DNA of 60,663 bases from contig JAKOMP010000026.1 in the NCBI GenBank assembly GCA_022241785.1, forward strand, positions 1 to 60,663, written 5' to 3'. The notes beneath the pieces were generated by a model. That model saw only the letters and a list, made by a program, of their open reading frames with translations, ran no database searches and was not told the DNA's origin. How positions within the stretch are numbered: position 1 is the stretch's first letter; each line of letters starts with the position of its first letter. This stretch comes from Cyanocohniella sp. LLY (GTDB lineage: Bacteria; Cyanobacteriota; Cyanobacteriia; Cyanobacteriales; Nostocaceae). Below are positions 24,883 through 34,583 of this stretch, piece after piece. Position numbers and translations under genes: made by a program.

Positions 24883-25920
24883 GTGAGACAATCACAAATA
24901 TATTTAGTGGAATCAACTGAAATGCTATGGCTTGTTGTCCTCCTTGGGGTATTGATGGGAGTAGTCGGGTTTGGCGCAATTTATCAAGCACTTGCCACAA
25001 GTCGCGATCGCCGAAGGTTTCCGCCACCTGGAAAATTAGTTGAAGTCAATGGTAATAATTGGCACTATCAAATAATGGGTAAAGGTCATCCAACAGTCAT
25101 TGTGGATAGTGGAAGCGGAGGTTCTCACCTAGATTGGCAGTTAGTGCAGCCTGAAGTAGCCAAATTTACCAGAATCTTTAGCTACGATAGAGCAGGCTAT
25201 GGCTGGAGTGATTTTAGTTCAGAACCACGCACAGCTGAGCAGGCTGTTAATGAGTTGCGGCAACTTTTGAAAGAAGCAGAAATTGAGCCGCCTTATGTCT
25301 TAGTGGGAATGTCTTTCAGTGGTTTATTCACTCGATTATTTGCCTATCAGTATCCAGAAGAAGTAGCTGGAATGGTTTTAGTAGATGTAACTCATGAGAA
25401 AATGTATGAGGAGACACCAACCGAATGGGTGGAATTAAACCAACGACTTGAAAAGCTGTTAATTTATGTATTGCCAATCATAGGGCGCATGGGTCTATTT
25501 CGTTTGCTTGTCACTTTTGATTATTTGCCTTTTGCAGCTGGTTTATTCCAAAAATTTCCACCTTCAATACAGCCTCTTGCTAAAGCAATCTATTCTCAAA
25601 CTCAGTTTGGAAAAACCTTTGCTGAGGAATCGGCTGCGGTATCAGTTAACATGAAACAGGTTGAACAAGCACGCAAGATAAAACCTTTTCCGGAAATTCC
25701 TCTATTTGTCTTGTCGTCCGGAAAGCCAGACTTTGGCATAACACAAGAGGTGCTTGAAAAACTGCAAGAATTACATGCAGATCTAGCTAATGAGTCACCT
25801 CAAGGCGTTCACATCATTGCTGATAAAAGTGGACATGTTATCCAATTAGATGATCCAGAATTAGTCATTGATGTAATTCGTCAAGTTGTAGAAAAAGTGC
25901 ATTGTCATAGCTTTCCCTAA
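24883..25920 (+). CDS. Membrane-anchored alpha/beta hydrolase
   Basis: A 345-residue alpha/beta hydrolase with one N-terminal membrane span (about 14-35). The oxyanion loop is DSGSGGSHLDW and the nucleophile is Ser144 in VGMSFSG, a variant of the usual G-x-S-x-G with Ser at the last position. The acid is probably in SSGKPDFG and His is in DKSGHVIQLDDP. The first ATG is internal (residue 14), so GTG at 24883 is used; starting at Met14 would still keep the span. Substrate unknown. Confidence 0.8.
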   Translation: MRQSQIYLVESTEMLWLVVLLGVLMGVVGFGAIYQALATSRDRRRFPPPGKLVEVNGNNWHYQIMGKGHPTVIVDSGSGGSHLDWQLVQPEVAKFTRIFSYDRAGYGWSDFSSEPRTAEQAVNELRQLLKEAEIEPPYVLVGMSFSGLFTRLFAYQYPEEVAGMVLVDVTHEKMYEETPTEWVELNQRLEKLLIYVLPIIGRMGLFRLLVTFDYLPFAAGLFQKFPPSIQPLAKAIYSQTQFGKTFAEESAAVSVNMKQVEQARKIKPFPEIPLFVLSSGKPDFGITQEVLEKLQELHADLANESPQGVHIIADKSGHVIQLDDPELVIDVIRQVVEKVHCHSFP

Positions 25921-25977
25921 CAGAGATATGTATCTCGGTAACCACCCCATTAGGAGATCAAAGCTATAGCTGTAGCC

Positions 25978-26115
25978 TAACTTTTCACGGTATCTGGAAA
26001 ACCTCTCTCCTGCGAGGAGGAACCACTGCGTTGCGCGGGTTCACCGCGTTGTAGCAAGTGGCGTTAGAGACTTTGAATTCCTGGTTTGTCAGTGAGATTT
26101 TCCGTGAACTTTTCC
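25978..26115 (+). repeat. Family B palindromic repeat with a nested family C insert
   Basis: The element begins TAACTTTTCACGGTATCTGG and ends TTTTCCGTGAACTTTTCC, so its ends are partly inverted. A second copy lies in opposite orientation at 40410-40513. In this copy the central hairpin is interrupted by about 55 bases (26013-26068, ACCACTGCGTTG...GTAGCAAGTGGCGT) that occur on their own at 52081-52133. One repeat thus appears inserted in another. Confidence 0.65.
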
Positions 26116-26138
26116 CTGTTCCCGGCTATAAATTAAAC

Positions 26139-26180
26139 AACCACAAAAAAACATGAAAAATTGTATGTTTTTCTGTGGTT
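26139..26180. terminator. Bidirectional hairpin downstream of the GH57 gene
   Basis: AACCACAAAAAAACAT pairs with ATGTTTTTCTGTGGTT with a single mismatch and a 10-base loop. A- and T-runs within the stem allow termination from either side; it sits between two convergent genes. Confidence 0.65.
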
Positions 26181-26232
26181 ATTAGGTTATTTTTTAATTA
26201 CAGATTTATTTTGTGGTAATTACCACTTAAAT

Positions 26233-28944
26233 CTATTCAAATTTACTCAAAACATGACTGACATCAACGGCTAACTTTTGCCCTAGCTTGAGTAATTGAT
26301 GACATTGATTATTATCTTCTTGATTAGCAGGCGTCGTGACACACAAGGGCACAATTTCGCTGTGCAAGCAGCTAAAGAATAGCTCTTGAGAACGGTGCAG
26401 AGAAATACCCAGATTTAGCTGAGAAGCGACATCAATTAATCGTTCTAAACATTGGATTTCTATAGCAAAACTACCATTGGTATTGTGTAACAATTGCCAA
26501 AGTAATCGCATAATCAATTGCTCTAATATCTGCTTACCTTCAGGAATATTTAACTGACAATGCAGATGTTTAGCTTCAGTAGCGATCGCCTCTAATTCTC
26601 CAATGTGATTTAAGCTCAATCCCGATTCGCTGATATCTTGCTCAAGCGATCGCAATGTTGTCATACAACGAGATCCTAAAGCAATCTCGGCGGCTACCTG
26701 CAATTCTTGGGGAACCTCTAGTTCGTCCCGGTGAAAGGCCATGAGGATACCGTAATTATCTCGGTATGCTTGGGTGTAAAGCTGGTCTAAACGTGTTAAG
26801 GTTTCCTGACTCAGCAGCCGCATAATTCGATGACGTTCTTCAGCAAAGAGATTCTGCAAGCTGAATGTCTCTTCTTTGAATAGCTGTGTCATCACCAAGA
26901 TCGCGTGAGCTGCACTCGCTTGTTGCAATGCCCCAAATAGCTTATCTTTTAATTGGCTGTAGTCACGTCTACCAGTAAATAATTGTGTACAGCAGTGAAA
27001 ATCCCAGCCTCCCAAATGCAGAACAGCAAACACCAAACTTTCACTTTCCCAGGTAATTTCTGATACCAGTTGTAAATGTCCTACCGCCAGAGTCAATGAT
27101 CCCATGCGTTGCATTTGGTAATCTATCTCATTGACGGTGTAACAATAAACGCGCTTTTGGTGGGGATGCGGATATTTAGTAGCTTGTTCTCCTGTGAGGG
27201 GATTGAGTGTTTCGGCGGGTTTGTGATTGCCAAACAAAGAAGTAATCGCATAATGGGCAGCTACCTGCTTTACACTCACTTGAGCAGTTTGCACCATTTG
27301 GCGATAAATTTCTGCACCATGTTTGAAAAGATCCACATTACTGGGAGCTAATCTCAAGAGTTTGAGAAAACTTTTTTCTAACTGTACACCAGCCACATCT
27401 CCAGCCAATTCCAAAGCACGGGAGGCGTAGCGGAGAATTTGCGTACCTTCGGGACGAGAAATTTCTTCAAAAAACCAGCCACAACTGGTGAACATCAGCA
27501 AAGCATGACGCTGCATTTCCAATAAACGTAAAGCGTCTACTTGTTCAGCGGCTGTAAGTTTGTGGGTTTGATGGCAAGCTAGAAAACGGTTAACATTAGC
27601 AGGCGAGCGATCGCGCAGCACTTGAATATATTCATCCCGTGCTAGCCAAGGATCGCGGAATAACTGCCTAGCATTTTCTTCGTAGACATCAATTAATTGA
27701 TCCCGCAGCCAATTTAAAGCATTTCGCAACGGGCGCCGCCATTTTTGATGCCAAACACCACCTTCACCACCACAACCACAGTCATCTTCCCATCTACCGA
27801 CACCGTGGGCGCAACTCCAGGCTGTGACGGGTTTTAACTCTACTTCCCAAGTGGGAGTATTCAAGCTGAGATAATGGGCAAAGTTAGTTACTGTCCAACC
27901 CTGTTTGGGAAACTCCTTTGTAAAAGCGTAGGCTAAAGTTTTCTCTGTTCCCTTTTTATGGTGTCCAAAGGTTTCGCCATCTGTGGCTACAGAAATTAGT
28001 TGTGCTGGACGGTGATCCCCACGTACCGCCGAACCGATGCGGCCAGCAAAATGACTGGAATTATAAACCACATCACTAAAACCCATGTCCCGCGAAATCG
28101 GGCCATCGTAAAAGAAAATATCAATATAAGGACGGGAATCGCCATCATCCCAACTCCCAACTCCCAACTCCCCACTCCCTTGTGTAGTACTCAATTGTGG
28201 GTTTAAATAACAACGATAAGGACGGGTGGGATCAATTTGACTACCGCCGACTTCTTGCCATTCATGATGATCCCCATCATGAGTTGCTAGGGGACGACAA
28301 CGTTGTGCTTGGGATGGTGCAAGGATGATGAAGCGAATGCCTTCAGCAACCAAAGCTTCTAAAGTTGCATAGTCCACACCTGTTTCCGCTAGCCACATCC
28401 CTTCGGGATCACGGCCGAAACGGGAACGGAAGTCTTCTTTACCCCAGCGAATTTGGGTGTATTTATCCCGTTCATTCGCCAAAGGCAGAATAATGTGATT
28501 GTATACTTGCGCGATCGCATTGCCATGACCTTGCAAGCGCTGACCACTTTTGGTGTCCGCTTCCAAAATCCGCTGATAAACCTCCAAATCGTAGCGTTCT
28601 AGCCACGACATCAGCGTCGGACCCATATTAAAGCTGAAATATTCGTAATTATTGACGATCCCCACTATTTCGCCCCGGTCATTGAAGACTCTAGCAAAGG
28701 CATTTGGGCGATAGCATTCCCAATGAATGCGTTCATTCCAATCATGGAAAGGTGCAGCACTGGGTTGACGTTCAATGGCATCCAAATAAGGATTTTCCCG
28801 TGGTGGCTGGTAAAAATGACCATGCACCGTGACATAAACACCAGTCGCCTGTTTTACGGGATCAGTCTGGTGAGTATCTTTGGGAGTGATATGTGATGTA
28901 AATGTTGAGCCAGAGCTAGCTGGCATTTCAGCAGCAGAAGTCAT
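26233..28944 (-). CDS. Glycoside hydrolase family 57 protein with DUF3536
   Basis: A 903-residue GH57-type protein. The N-terminal catalytic part starts TVHGHFYQPPRENPYLD; the likely nucleophile is Glu187 in GMWLAETGVD and the acid is Asp322 in SVATDGETFGHH. The C-terminal half matches DUF3536 proteins (about 480-900). GH57 enzymes act on alpha-glucans (amylase/branching type), so a role in glycogen metabolism is likely. Residues about 253-266 (GSGELGVGSW) are encoded by a run of CAACTCC heptamers at 28149-28180, an in-frame repeat insertion absent from the usual fold. Start ATG at 28944. Confidence 0.85.
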   Translation of the reverse strand: MTSAAEMPASSGSTFTSHITPKDTHQTDPVKQATGVYVTVHGHFYQPPRENPYLDAIERQPSAAPFHDWNERIHWECYRPNAFARVFNDRGEIVGIVNNYEYFSFNMGPTLMSWLERYDLEVYQRILEADTKSGQRLQGHGNAIAQVYNHIILPLANERDKYTQIRWGKEDFRSRFGRDPEGMWLAETGVDYATLEALVAEGIRFIILAPSQAQRCRPLATHDGDHHEWQEVGGSQIDPTRPYRCYLNPQLSTTQGSGELGVGSWDDGDSRPYIDIFFYDGPISRDMGFSDVVYNSSHFAGRIGSAVRGDHRPAQLISVATDGETFGHHKKGTEKTLAYAFTKEFPKQGWTVTNFAHYLSLNTPTWEVELKPVTAWSCAHGVGRWEDDCGCGGEGGVWHQKWRRPLRNALNWLRDQLIDVYEENARQLFRDPWLARDEYIQVLRDRSPANVNRFLACHQTHKLTAAEQVDALRLLEMQRHALLMFTSCGWFFEEISRPEGTQILRYASRALELAGDVAGVQLEKSFLKLLRLAPSNVDLFKHGAEIYRQMVQTAQVSVKQVAAHYAITSLFGNHKPAETLNPLTGEQATKYPHPHQKRVYCYTVNEIDYQMQRMGSLTLAVGHLQLVSEITWESESLVFAVLHLGGWDFHCCTQLFTGRRDYSQLKDKLFGALQQASAAHAILVMTQLFKEETFSLQNLFAEERHRIMRLLSQETLTRLDQLYTQAYRDNYGILMAFHRDELEVPQELQVAAEIALGSRCMTTLRSLEQDISESGLSLNHIGELEAIATEAKHLHCQLNIPEGKQILEQLIMRLLWQLLHNTNGSFAIEIQCLERLIDVASQLNLGISLHRSQELFFSCLHSEIVPLCVTTPANQEDNNQCHQLLKLGQKLAVDVSHVLSKFE
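28149..28180. repeat. CAACTCC heptamer repeat inside the GH57 gene
   Basis: About four tandem copies of CAACTCC/CCACTCC lie within the coding region and are read in frame on the minus strand. The same heptamers are usually intergenic in Nostoc-like genomes. Confidence 0.75.
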
Positions 28945-29528
28945 GTATATTTATCCAAACAAAAAACTTACAAGTGCGCCGAAAACTGTGTATTTAAACC
29001 TGACTACAGAGGTTTCAACACAAAATCCGGTATATATGAAAACTATGGGTATAGGATACAGTTAAATATCCAAAAAAGCTGTCTGACTAGAGTGAGAAAT
29101 CTGCGTTATCTCACAGCCATTTCCCCAAGGGCTTGAAGTCATCAGTCATTAAACAATGTTTTAATTAGGGTTTTTGTGTTGACTGCGCCAGTAAAAAATT
29201 TAATTGTCATTTAATCTATTAAACCCCATTTTTGGCGTAAAAAGCTGGCGGCAATTGATAGTTTTGCTACGAAAGTTTGCAAAAACTCCATAAATTGCAA
29301 CTTTATTTTACATATCTCATACAAACCGAGAAACAGTACAAACACAGAACAGAAGTGTAGACAGTTGAGAGTATCCTAGAGTCTTGAAGTCGTGGGGCTT
29401 TAGTCCGTGCTGAGTGCTGAGAAAATACAACAGAGAAGATGGCATCATTTTGGTTGTTGTACTCTTCATGCAGAATGGAGAACTCAGGATCAGCTTCTGT
29501 GAACAATAATCTTACCTTAAGGTAGCAA
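28945..29528. other. Long divergent gap
   Basis: 584 bases between the GH57 and Ca2+/H+ exchanger genes. No gene is convincing. It contains a short GTGCTGAGTGCTGAG tandem near 29409 and AT-rich stretches likely to hold the two promoters. Confidence 0.4.
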
Positions 29529-30620
29529 ATGTCAGTTAAAAACGTTCTGTTTCTTGTTTTATTACTGTTTATTCCGGTTTCCCTAGCAGCACACTTTCTA
29601 GAATGGGGAGACTTAATAGTTTTTATCACAGCTGGTTTAGCAATTTTGCCCTTAGCCGCTTGGATGGGTACAGCCACAGAAGAAATAGCTGTTGTAGTTG
29701 GCCCAAGCTTGGGAGGATTACTTAACGCCACCTTTGGCAACGCCACAGAACTGATTATAGCTTTAGTGGCGCTGAACGCTGGATTGGTGGATGTAGTCAA
29801 AGCCAGCATTACAGGTTCCATTATCAGTAACTTACTGCTGGTGATGGGTTTTTCGATGCTGTTGGGTGGACTGCGGTATAAGGAACAGACATTCCAGTCG
29901 GTTGTAGCGCGGGTGAATGCTTCGTCAATGAATTTGGCGGTGATTGCCATTTTGCTACCCACGGCGATGAATTATACATCTGTAGGCATCAACGAAAAGA
30001 CTCTGCAAAATTTTTCTTTAGCTGTGGCCATTGTATTAATTCTGGTTTATGCCTTGACACTGCTATTTTCCATGAAAACTCATGCCTATTTATATGATGT
30101 GGGTGTAGCAGAGATAGAAGCCGAGGAAACTCCTCAGACCAAACCTAATGTTTGGCTATGGAGTGGCGTGCTGTTAGTATGTACGCTGCTGGTGGCATTA
30201 GAATCAGAAATGTTGGTAGATACTTTGGAAGTAGCTACATCTCAGTTAGGTTTGACATCACTGTTTACAGGGGTGATTTTAGTTCCCATTATTGGTAACG
30301 CTGCTGAACATGCTACTGCTGTCACCGTGGCCATGAAAAATAAGATGGATCTTTCATTATCAGTGGCTGTGGGATCAAGTATGCAGATTGCCTTATTTGT
30401 CGCCCCCGTGTTAGTGATAGCCGGGTGGTTCCTCGGTCAACCAATGGATTTGGATTTCAACCCTTTTGAATTAGTGGCTGTAGCGGTGTCAGTGTTGATT
30501 GCCAATAGCATTAGTTCTGATGGTAAGTCCAATTGGTTAGAAGGCACTTTACTATTAGCCGCCTATACAGTCTTGGGCTTGGCCTTCTACTTTCATCCAG
30601 TCATCGATAGTGTTGGGTAG
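29529..30620 (+). CDS. cax: Calcium/proton exchanger (CaCA family)
   Basis: A 363-residue protein with about eleven membrane spans and the two inverted alpha repeats of CAX exchangers: GGLLNATFGNATELIIAL near residues 63-80 and the second, IGNAAEHATAVTVAM, around residue 258. The acidic residues in GNATE and GNAAE carry the cation. It uses the proton gradient to expel Ca2+. An acidic linker (EIEAEETPQTKPN) separates the halves. It stands alone. Confidence 0.92.
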   Translation: MSVKNVLFLVLLLFIPVSLAAHFLEWGDLIVFITAGLAILPLAAWMGTATEEIAVVVGPSLGGLLNATFGNATELIIALVALNAGLVDVVKASITGSIISNLLLVMGFSMLLGGLRYKEQTFQSVVARVNASSMNLAVIAILLPTAMNYTSVGINEKTLQNFSLAVAIVLILVYALTLLFSMKTHAYLYDVGVAEIEAEETPQTKPNVWLWSGVLLVCTLLVALESEMLVDTLEVATSQLGLTSLFTGVILVPIIGNAAEHATAVTVAMKNKMDLSLSVAVGSSMQIALFVAPVLVIAGWFLGQPMDLDFNPFELVAVAVSVLIANSISSDGKSNWLEGTLLLAAYTVLGLAFYFHPVIDSVG

Positions 30621-30653
30621 TTATAGCAGGGAACAGGCTTGAAAGTCTCTGAC

Positions 30654-30727
30654 AGGGCTTACGTAACCAACCACGTATTTTCGTCATTGCGACCTTAGGG
30701 AATTTTCATAGCGAGTGCGTAAGTCCT
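30654..30727. repeat. MITE-like element, family A, copy 2
   Basis: About 74 bases with ends GGGCTTACGTAACC and GAGTGCGTAAGTCCT, and the inner GTATTTTCGTCATTGCGAC block. This is the reverse orientation of the copy at 5828-5917, with a shorter centre. Confidence 0.68.
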
Positions 30728-31510
30728 ATCTGAGTGTCAATCCCAAATGGTATAAGACGGTGGATGATGTTTTTTCCACTTTTTATAGGAATTAAGCTGA
30801 CTCGCCGTTTTTTTTGTGAGTTTTTGTACTGAGTTGAAACTAACAAATTTGTCTCTTATTTATTAATATCTTGATTACGGTTAAAAATCGTACAACTTTT
30901 CATCATATTTTTAATCTTTCAATTGGTAACTAGGCATACATTTTTTGATTACAAGTATCGGCTTTTTTAGTGAAAAAGAGCTAGTGAGTCAGCTTATTAA
31001 GCATTCATTAATTTACATCATTGTGTCAAATACTATCAGTATCTCACACACGATTACTGAATAAAATTTTTGATGTCTATATTTATTTAACTTCTGAAAT
31101 TACTGAGTATTTTGATGAGACTTTAGGAGGAAGAAAGTAAACAATAGGCTACTGTAAAGTTGACTTTCAGAAAATCAGATTGGGAGATTTTATTTATTAA
31201 ATAATTCAAGGTAAAAACAAATAAAATAATGCTCACTTTTCTTGTAATGCAGGGATTTTGACCGCTAATCAATGAGAGTAGGCAAAATAAATATTCTACA
31301 AAATGCGGTAATTTATGCTGTTTATTTACTTCAATAGGTAAAAATTTTATCAGGCAAATTGTATGTTTAATAACAAGAATAATGTTCAATTATCTATTTT
31401 TTCATAATTAAAAAAAATACTACATTGTTTTTTTACATTTCTCAGGAGTAACTATTCCGGACTAACAACCAGTTGGTTTGTCAATAGATATCAGGGTATT
31501 AGTAAAATGA
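30728..31510. other. Long AT-rich gap
   Basis: 783 bases with no gene I can support on either strand; the open frames here are AT-rich and have no protein-like pattern. The gap precedes the peptidoglycan-binding protein and may contain a long 5' leader. Confidence 0.45.
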
Positions 31511-32056
31511 ATGACCATGAGTGAAATTGGCCTGCTGATGACGGGCGTATTAATCACAAAACGACCATATTTGCCCAATAATTTACCGAAGCAGCAACCA
31601 TTTCCAATGGAGAAAAGCTCGCAGAAGTTAATACAGCGCAAGTTAACTCAATTAGCTCCAAATCATCAAATCACACCACCTGAATTTATCCAGACAGATC
31701 AAGGTTACTCAGAAAATTTCCAAGACCGGAATTTTCCAATAAACACGACAAAACGTTTATCCCCTGGTTCTTTTACCTTAGCTAAAGCTAACGTCCAAGC
31801 TACAATCAAAGTTGCCCAAGTAGCAGCGCGACCCCAAAGGTTTAACGCCCAATCTATGCCGACTTTGCGTTTTGGAAATTCTGGTACTTCAGTGAGAGTT
31901 TTGCAAAGACTGTTAGTGTCTAATGGCTATGCTATTGGAGTTGATGGGTCTTATGGGCCACTGACAGAAACAGCAGTCAAAGCTTTTCAAAATCAGCGGC
32001 GTTTGGCGGTAGATGGAATAGTAGGCCCAGTTACTTGGCGTGAGTTGACAATTTAG
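31511..32056 (+). CDS. Peptidoglycan-binding (PGBD-1) domain protein
   Basis: A 181-residue protein whose last 65 residues form one PG_binding_1 domain: LRFGNSGTSVRVLQRLL, then GVDGSYGPLTETAVKAFQ and GIVGPVTWREL. The first 110 residues are low-complexity, Pro/Gln/Lys-rich and without a clear signal peptide. ATG 31511 is used, and ATG 31517 is as good. It likely binds cell-wall glycan; no catalytic domain is present. Confidence 0.82.
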   Translation: MTMSEIGLLMTGVLITKRPYLPNNLPKQQPFPMEKSSQKLIQRKLTQLAPNHQITPPEFIQTDQGYSENFQDRNFPINTTKRLSPGSFTLAKANVQATIKVAQVAARPQRFNAQSMPTLRFGNSGTSVRVLQRLLVSNGYAIGVDGSYGPLTETAVKAFQNQRRLAVDGIVGPVTWRELTI

Positions 32057-32162
32057 TCTGTTGTCAGTGGTCAGTTATTTTGGGATTTAAAAAACTAATT
32101 TAAAATATGCCATCGCTTTGTGACAATTAATAACTAACATCTGACAACTGACTAATGATGAT

Positions 32163-34583
32163 TTAGCGATGTTGATGCTGCTCTAGTAGTTGTTGAGCTT
32201 TGGGTTTGTAAATTAAATAGAACAACGCTTCGAGATAGCGCAGCAAGTCTTCCCGATTTTCCTTGGAAGTAAAGTTCCAGAAGCCATAAATCCTCGCTAG
32301 GGATAACAGCTTAGTTGTATGAATTTTCCAGGTATATGTACTGTACACCCTGTCAATACCTTGCCGAGAAATGGCATCCCAATAATCAGGTTTTTGCTCA
32401 CATTTAGTGACAAATTCGTAAATTTTGCTAGCTGTTTCTTCTAAATTTGTGGGGTTAATGTAAAAGCCATTTACCCTATCTTGAATAATTTCTAGCGGCC
32501 CACCGAATTGTGTAGCAAAAGTTGGTAGCCCCGAAACCATGGCTTCCAAAATTGTCAAACCAAAAGCTTCAAATAAAGCTGGTTGAACAAAGACACCTTT
32601 ACGGTCGGCAATTACTCGGTAAATTTCACCAGAATCAGACTTTGATAAGCGTATACCTAGCCAGCGAATCTTGCCGTAGAGATTGTATTGTTCAATGATT
32701 TGATAGAGTTTGATAATTTCGTCGCGTTCTTCGTTGTCTCCTGATTCTTCAACGCGCAACTTACCGGCGACTAATATTAAGTTGCAATGCTCTTGTAGTT
32801 CTTGACTCTTACCAAAGCATTCTGCTAAACCTGTGAGGTTTTTAATGCGGTCAAGACGCGCTACGGAAAACAGTGGGCGCTTATTGGGGTCGTCTAGTTT
32901 GCCAAAAATTTGGTTAGGGTCTTCTAAATTAAAGAGTATTTCATCCAGGCGATCGCTATCAGTTTTTATGCGATCTTCTCTGCGGGTGTAAGGAAAATAG
33001 TAACTCTCGTTGACTCCCGGTGGTACTACGTTGAATTTGGGGCTAAATAGTTCAATGCCATTGACTACGTGATATAGCTCCGGCATAGTGAAACATTTGT
33101 AAGACTCATACTGGCCAATGCTGTCTTGTGTACCCACAATTTCTTGGTAGGTGCTGCTGACAACGAAGTTAGCCGCATTCATGGCTATTAAGTCGGCTGT
33201 AAATTGCAAAGAAAAATGATATTTCTCTTCCAAATCTTGCCAGTATAAGTTACTAAACAAGTATTTAGATTTTTCCAAAGCATGAGCGATGTTGCACTGG
33301 GTGACGTTCATCCGTCGTGCTAACAAAAAGGCTACCAAGTTTCCGTCAGAATAATTACCCACAATTAAGTCGGGTCTACCTTGAAATTCTGCCAATAGTT
33401 CTCTTTCGGAGTCAATAGCAAAGGTTTCTAGGTACGGCCAAAACTCAAATCGGGAAATCCAGTTTTGCGTCATGTTAGGATTAAATTCCCGCAGGGGTAC
33501 ACGCAAAATCCAGGCATTTTCTGTACTGTGGACTTTTTCGAGCCGTTGATTACACAAAGTGCCATCATTATTAGGAATCAAACGGGTGAGAATAATCACT
33601 TTTGGCTGGACGTTCAGCCCGTCTAAACCTGCTAAGTGGGCATCTTCTTGCAGCTGCTTTTCCAGATTCCTGGCTTGGTCGAGGACATAAACTACCTGAC
33701 CACCAGTATCAGGACGGCCCAAAACACCCTCTTGGCCAAACCAACCATGAGCCGATACTAAGACGATTCTAAAAATCATCGGCACACGAGAGATAAAAGC
33801 TTCGAGCAATTGGGGGTCGGGAGAGTCAATTAAATCGTCAAGAACGTTGAGGGTGTCTTGTACCCGCGAGGCTGTGTTACCCCACCCAGGCTCAAAACCC
33901 ATCATTTGTAAATCAAAGCGAAATTCTTCGTAGGATTCATCGCTGGGGCGTTCCTTAAGAAAGGAAAGGGCTTTTTTTACTTGATCGGAAAGTTGCTGCT
34001 GTGATTTGATGCGCTCGTTAACTAGCAGCTGTACACCGTTGTATTGGTGTAGGCGTAAAAAATTCAATAATCTATCCAGCAGTTGTTTGGAGTCTTGAAA
34101 GATTTTGCTGGAGAGATAACGGTTGAGAAACTGCACACCCTTACCAATATTTTTCGAGTCACGGATGACCGGGGTGTAGTCATAAAATGGGCCAAAATCT
34201 AACTCTAGCAGATCACCTTCTTGGGGATGAAATTTATTTACCAGGCGATCGCGCAGATCCAGCAGTTCCTGTACTGTCATTGGCTCAACACTCAAATCCT
34301 CTGTTAGCCAGTAAACTTCTTGACTAGCAATCTTGGGACGAATGATAAAACAAAGGTTTGAGTCTTCTTGAATAATTTCTTGAGTATAGTAAATTAGTTT
34401 ACCTAAGCGAGAAGAGGCTGCAAAAGTAGAAGACTTTTCGTTCTTAAAGCAAAAATTCACATATACACTCAAGATATCGTTACGCAGCAAGTATTTGTTT
34501 TCTTCCTGACGTAACAAACTAATGAAGGAACGCAAATCGCTCCTTTCTTCACTATCCAGGATTGCTTGGATCAATTCGGACAT
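32163..34583 (-). CDS. susA: Sucrose synthase
   Basis: An 806-residue protein from ATG 34583, which follows an AGGGGTG ribosome site; the open frame extends 24 residues further but the MSELIQAILDSEE start is the usual one for Nostoc SusA. N-terminal regulatory region (1-260), then the GT4 glycosyltransferase: SAHGWFGQEGVLGRPDTGGQ (UDP/fructose loop), RLDRIKNLTG (Arg/Lys for phosphate) and the E-x7-E motif in EAFGLTILEAMVSGLP. It cleaves sucrose with UDP/ADP to fructose and NDP-glucose, linking sucrose to glycogen in vegetative cells. It is transcribed alone. Confidence 0.95.
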   Translation of the reverse strand: MSELIQAILDSEERSDLRSFISLLRQEENKYLLRNDILSVYVNFCFKNEKSSTFAASSRLGKLIYYTQEIIQEDSNLCFIIRPKIASQEVYWLTEDLSVEPMTVQELLDLRDRLVNKFHPQEGDLLELDFGPFYDYTPVIRDSKNIGKGVQFLNRYLSSKIFQDSKQLLDRLLNFLRLHQYNGVQLLVNERIKSQQQLSDQVKKALSFLKERPSDESYEEFRFDLQMMGFEPGWGNTASRVQDTLNVLDDLIDSPDPQLLEAFISRVPMIFRIVLVSAHGWFGQEGVLGRPDTGGQVVYVLDQARNLEKQLQEDAHLAGLDGLNVQPKVIILTRLIPNNDGTLCNQRLEKVHSTENAWILRVPLREFNPNMTQNWISRFEFWPYLETFAIDSERELLAEFQGRPDLIVGNYSDGNLVAFLLARRMNVTQCNIAHALEKSKYLFSNLYWQDLEEKYHFSLQFTADLIAMNAANFVVSSTYQEIVGTQDSIGQYESYKCFTMPELYHVVNGIELFSPKFNVVPPGVNESYYFPYTRREDRIKTDSDRLDEILFNLEDPNQIFGKLDDPNKRPLFSVARLDRIKNLTGLAECFGKSQELQEHCNLILVAGKLRVEESGDNEERDEIIKLYQIIEQYNLYGKIRWLGIRLSKSDSGEIYRVIADRKGVFVQPALFEAFGLTILEAMVSGLPTFATQFGGPLEIIQDRVNGFYINPTNLEETASKIYEFVTKCEQKPDYWDAISRQGIDRVYSTYTWKIHTTKLLSLARIYGFWNFTSKENREDLLRYLEALFYLIYKPKAQQLLEQHQHR

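Noticed and set aside
29303-29962. 219-codon minus-strand frame
   Set aside because: It mostly overlaps the well-supported Ca2+/H+ exchanger gene and has antisense-type composition.
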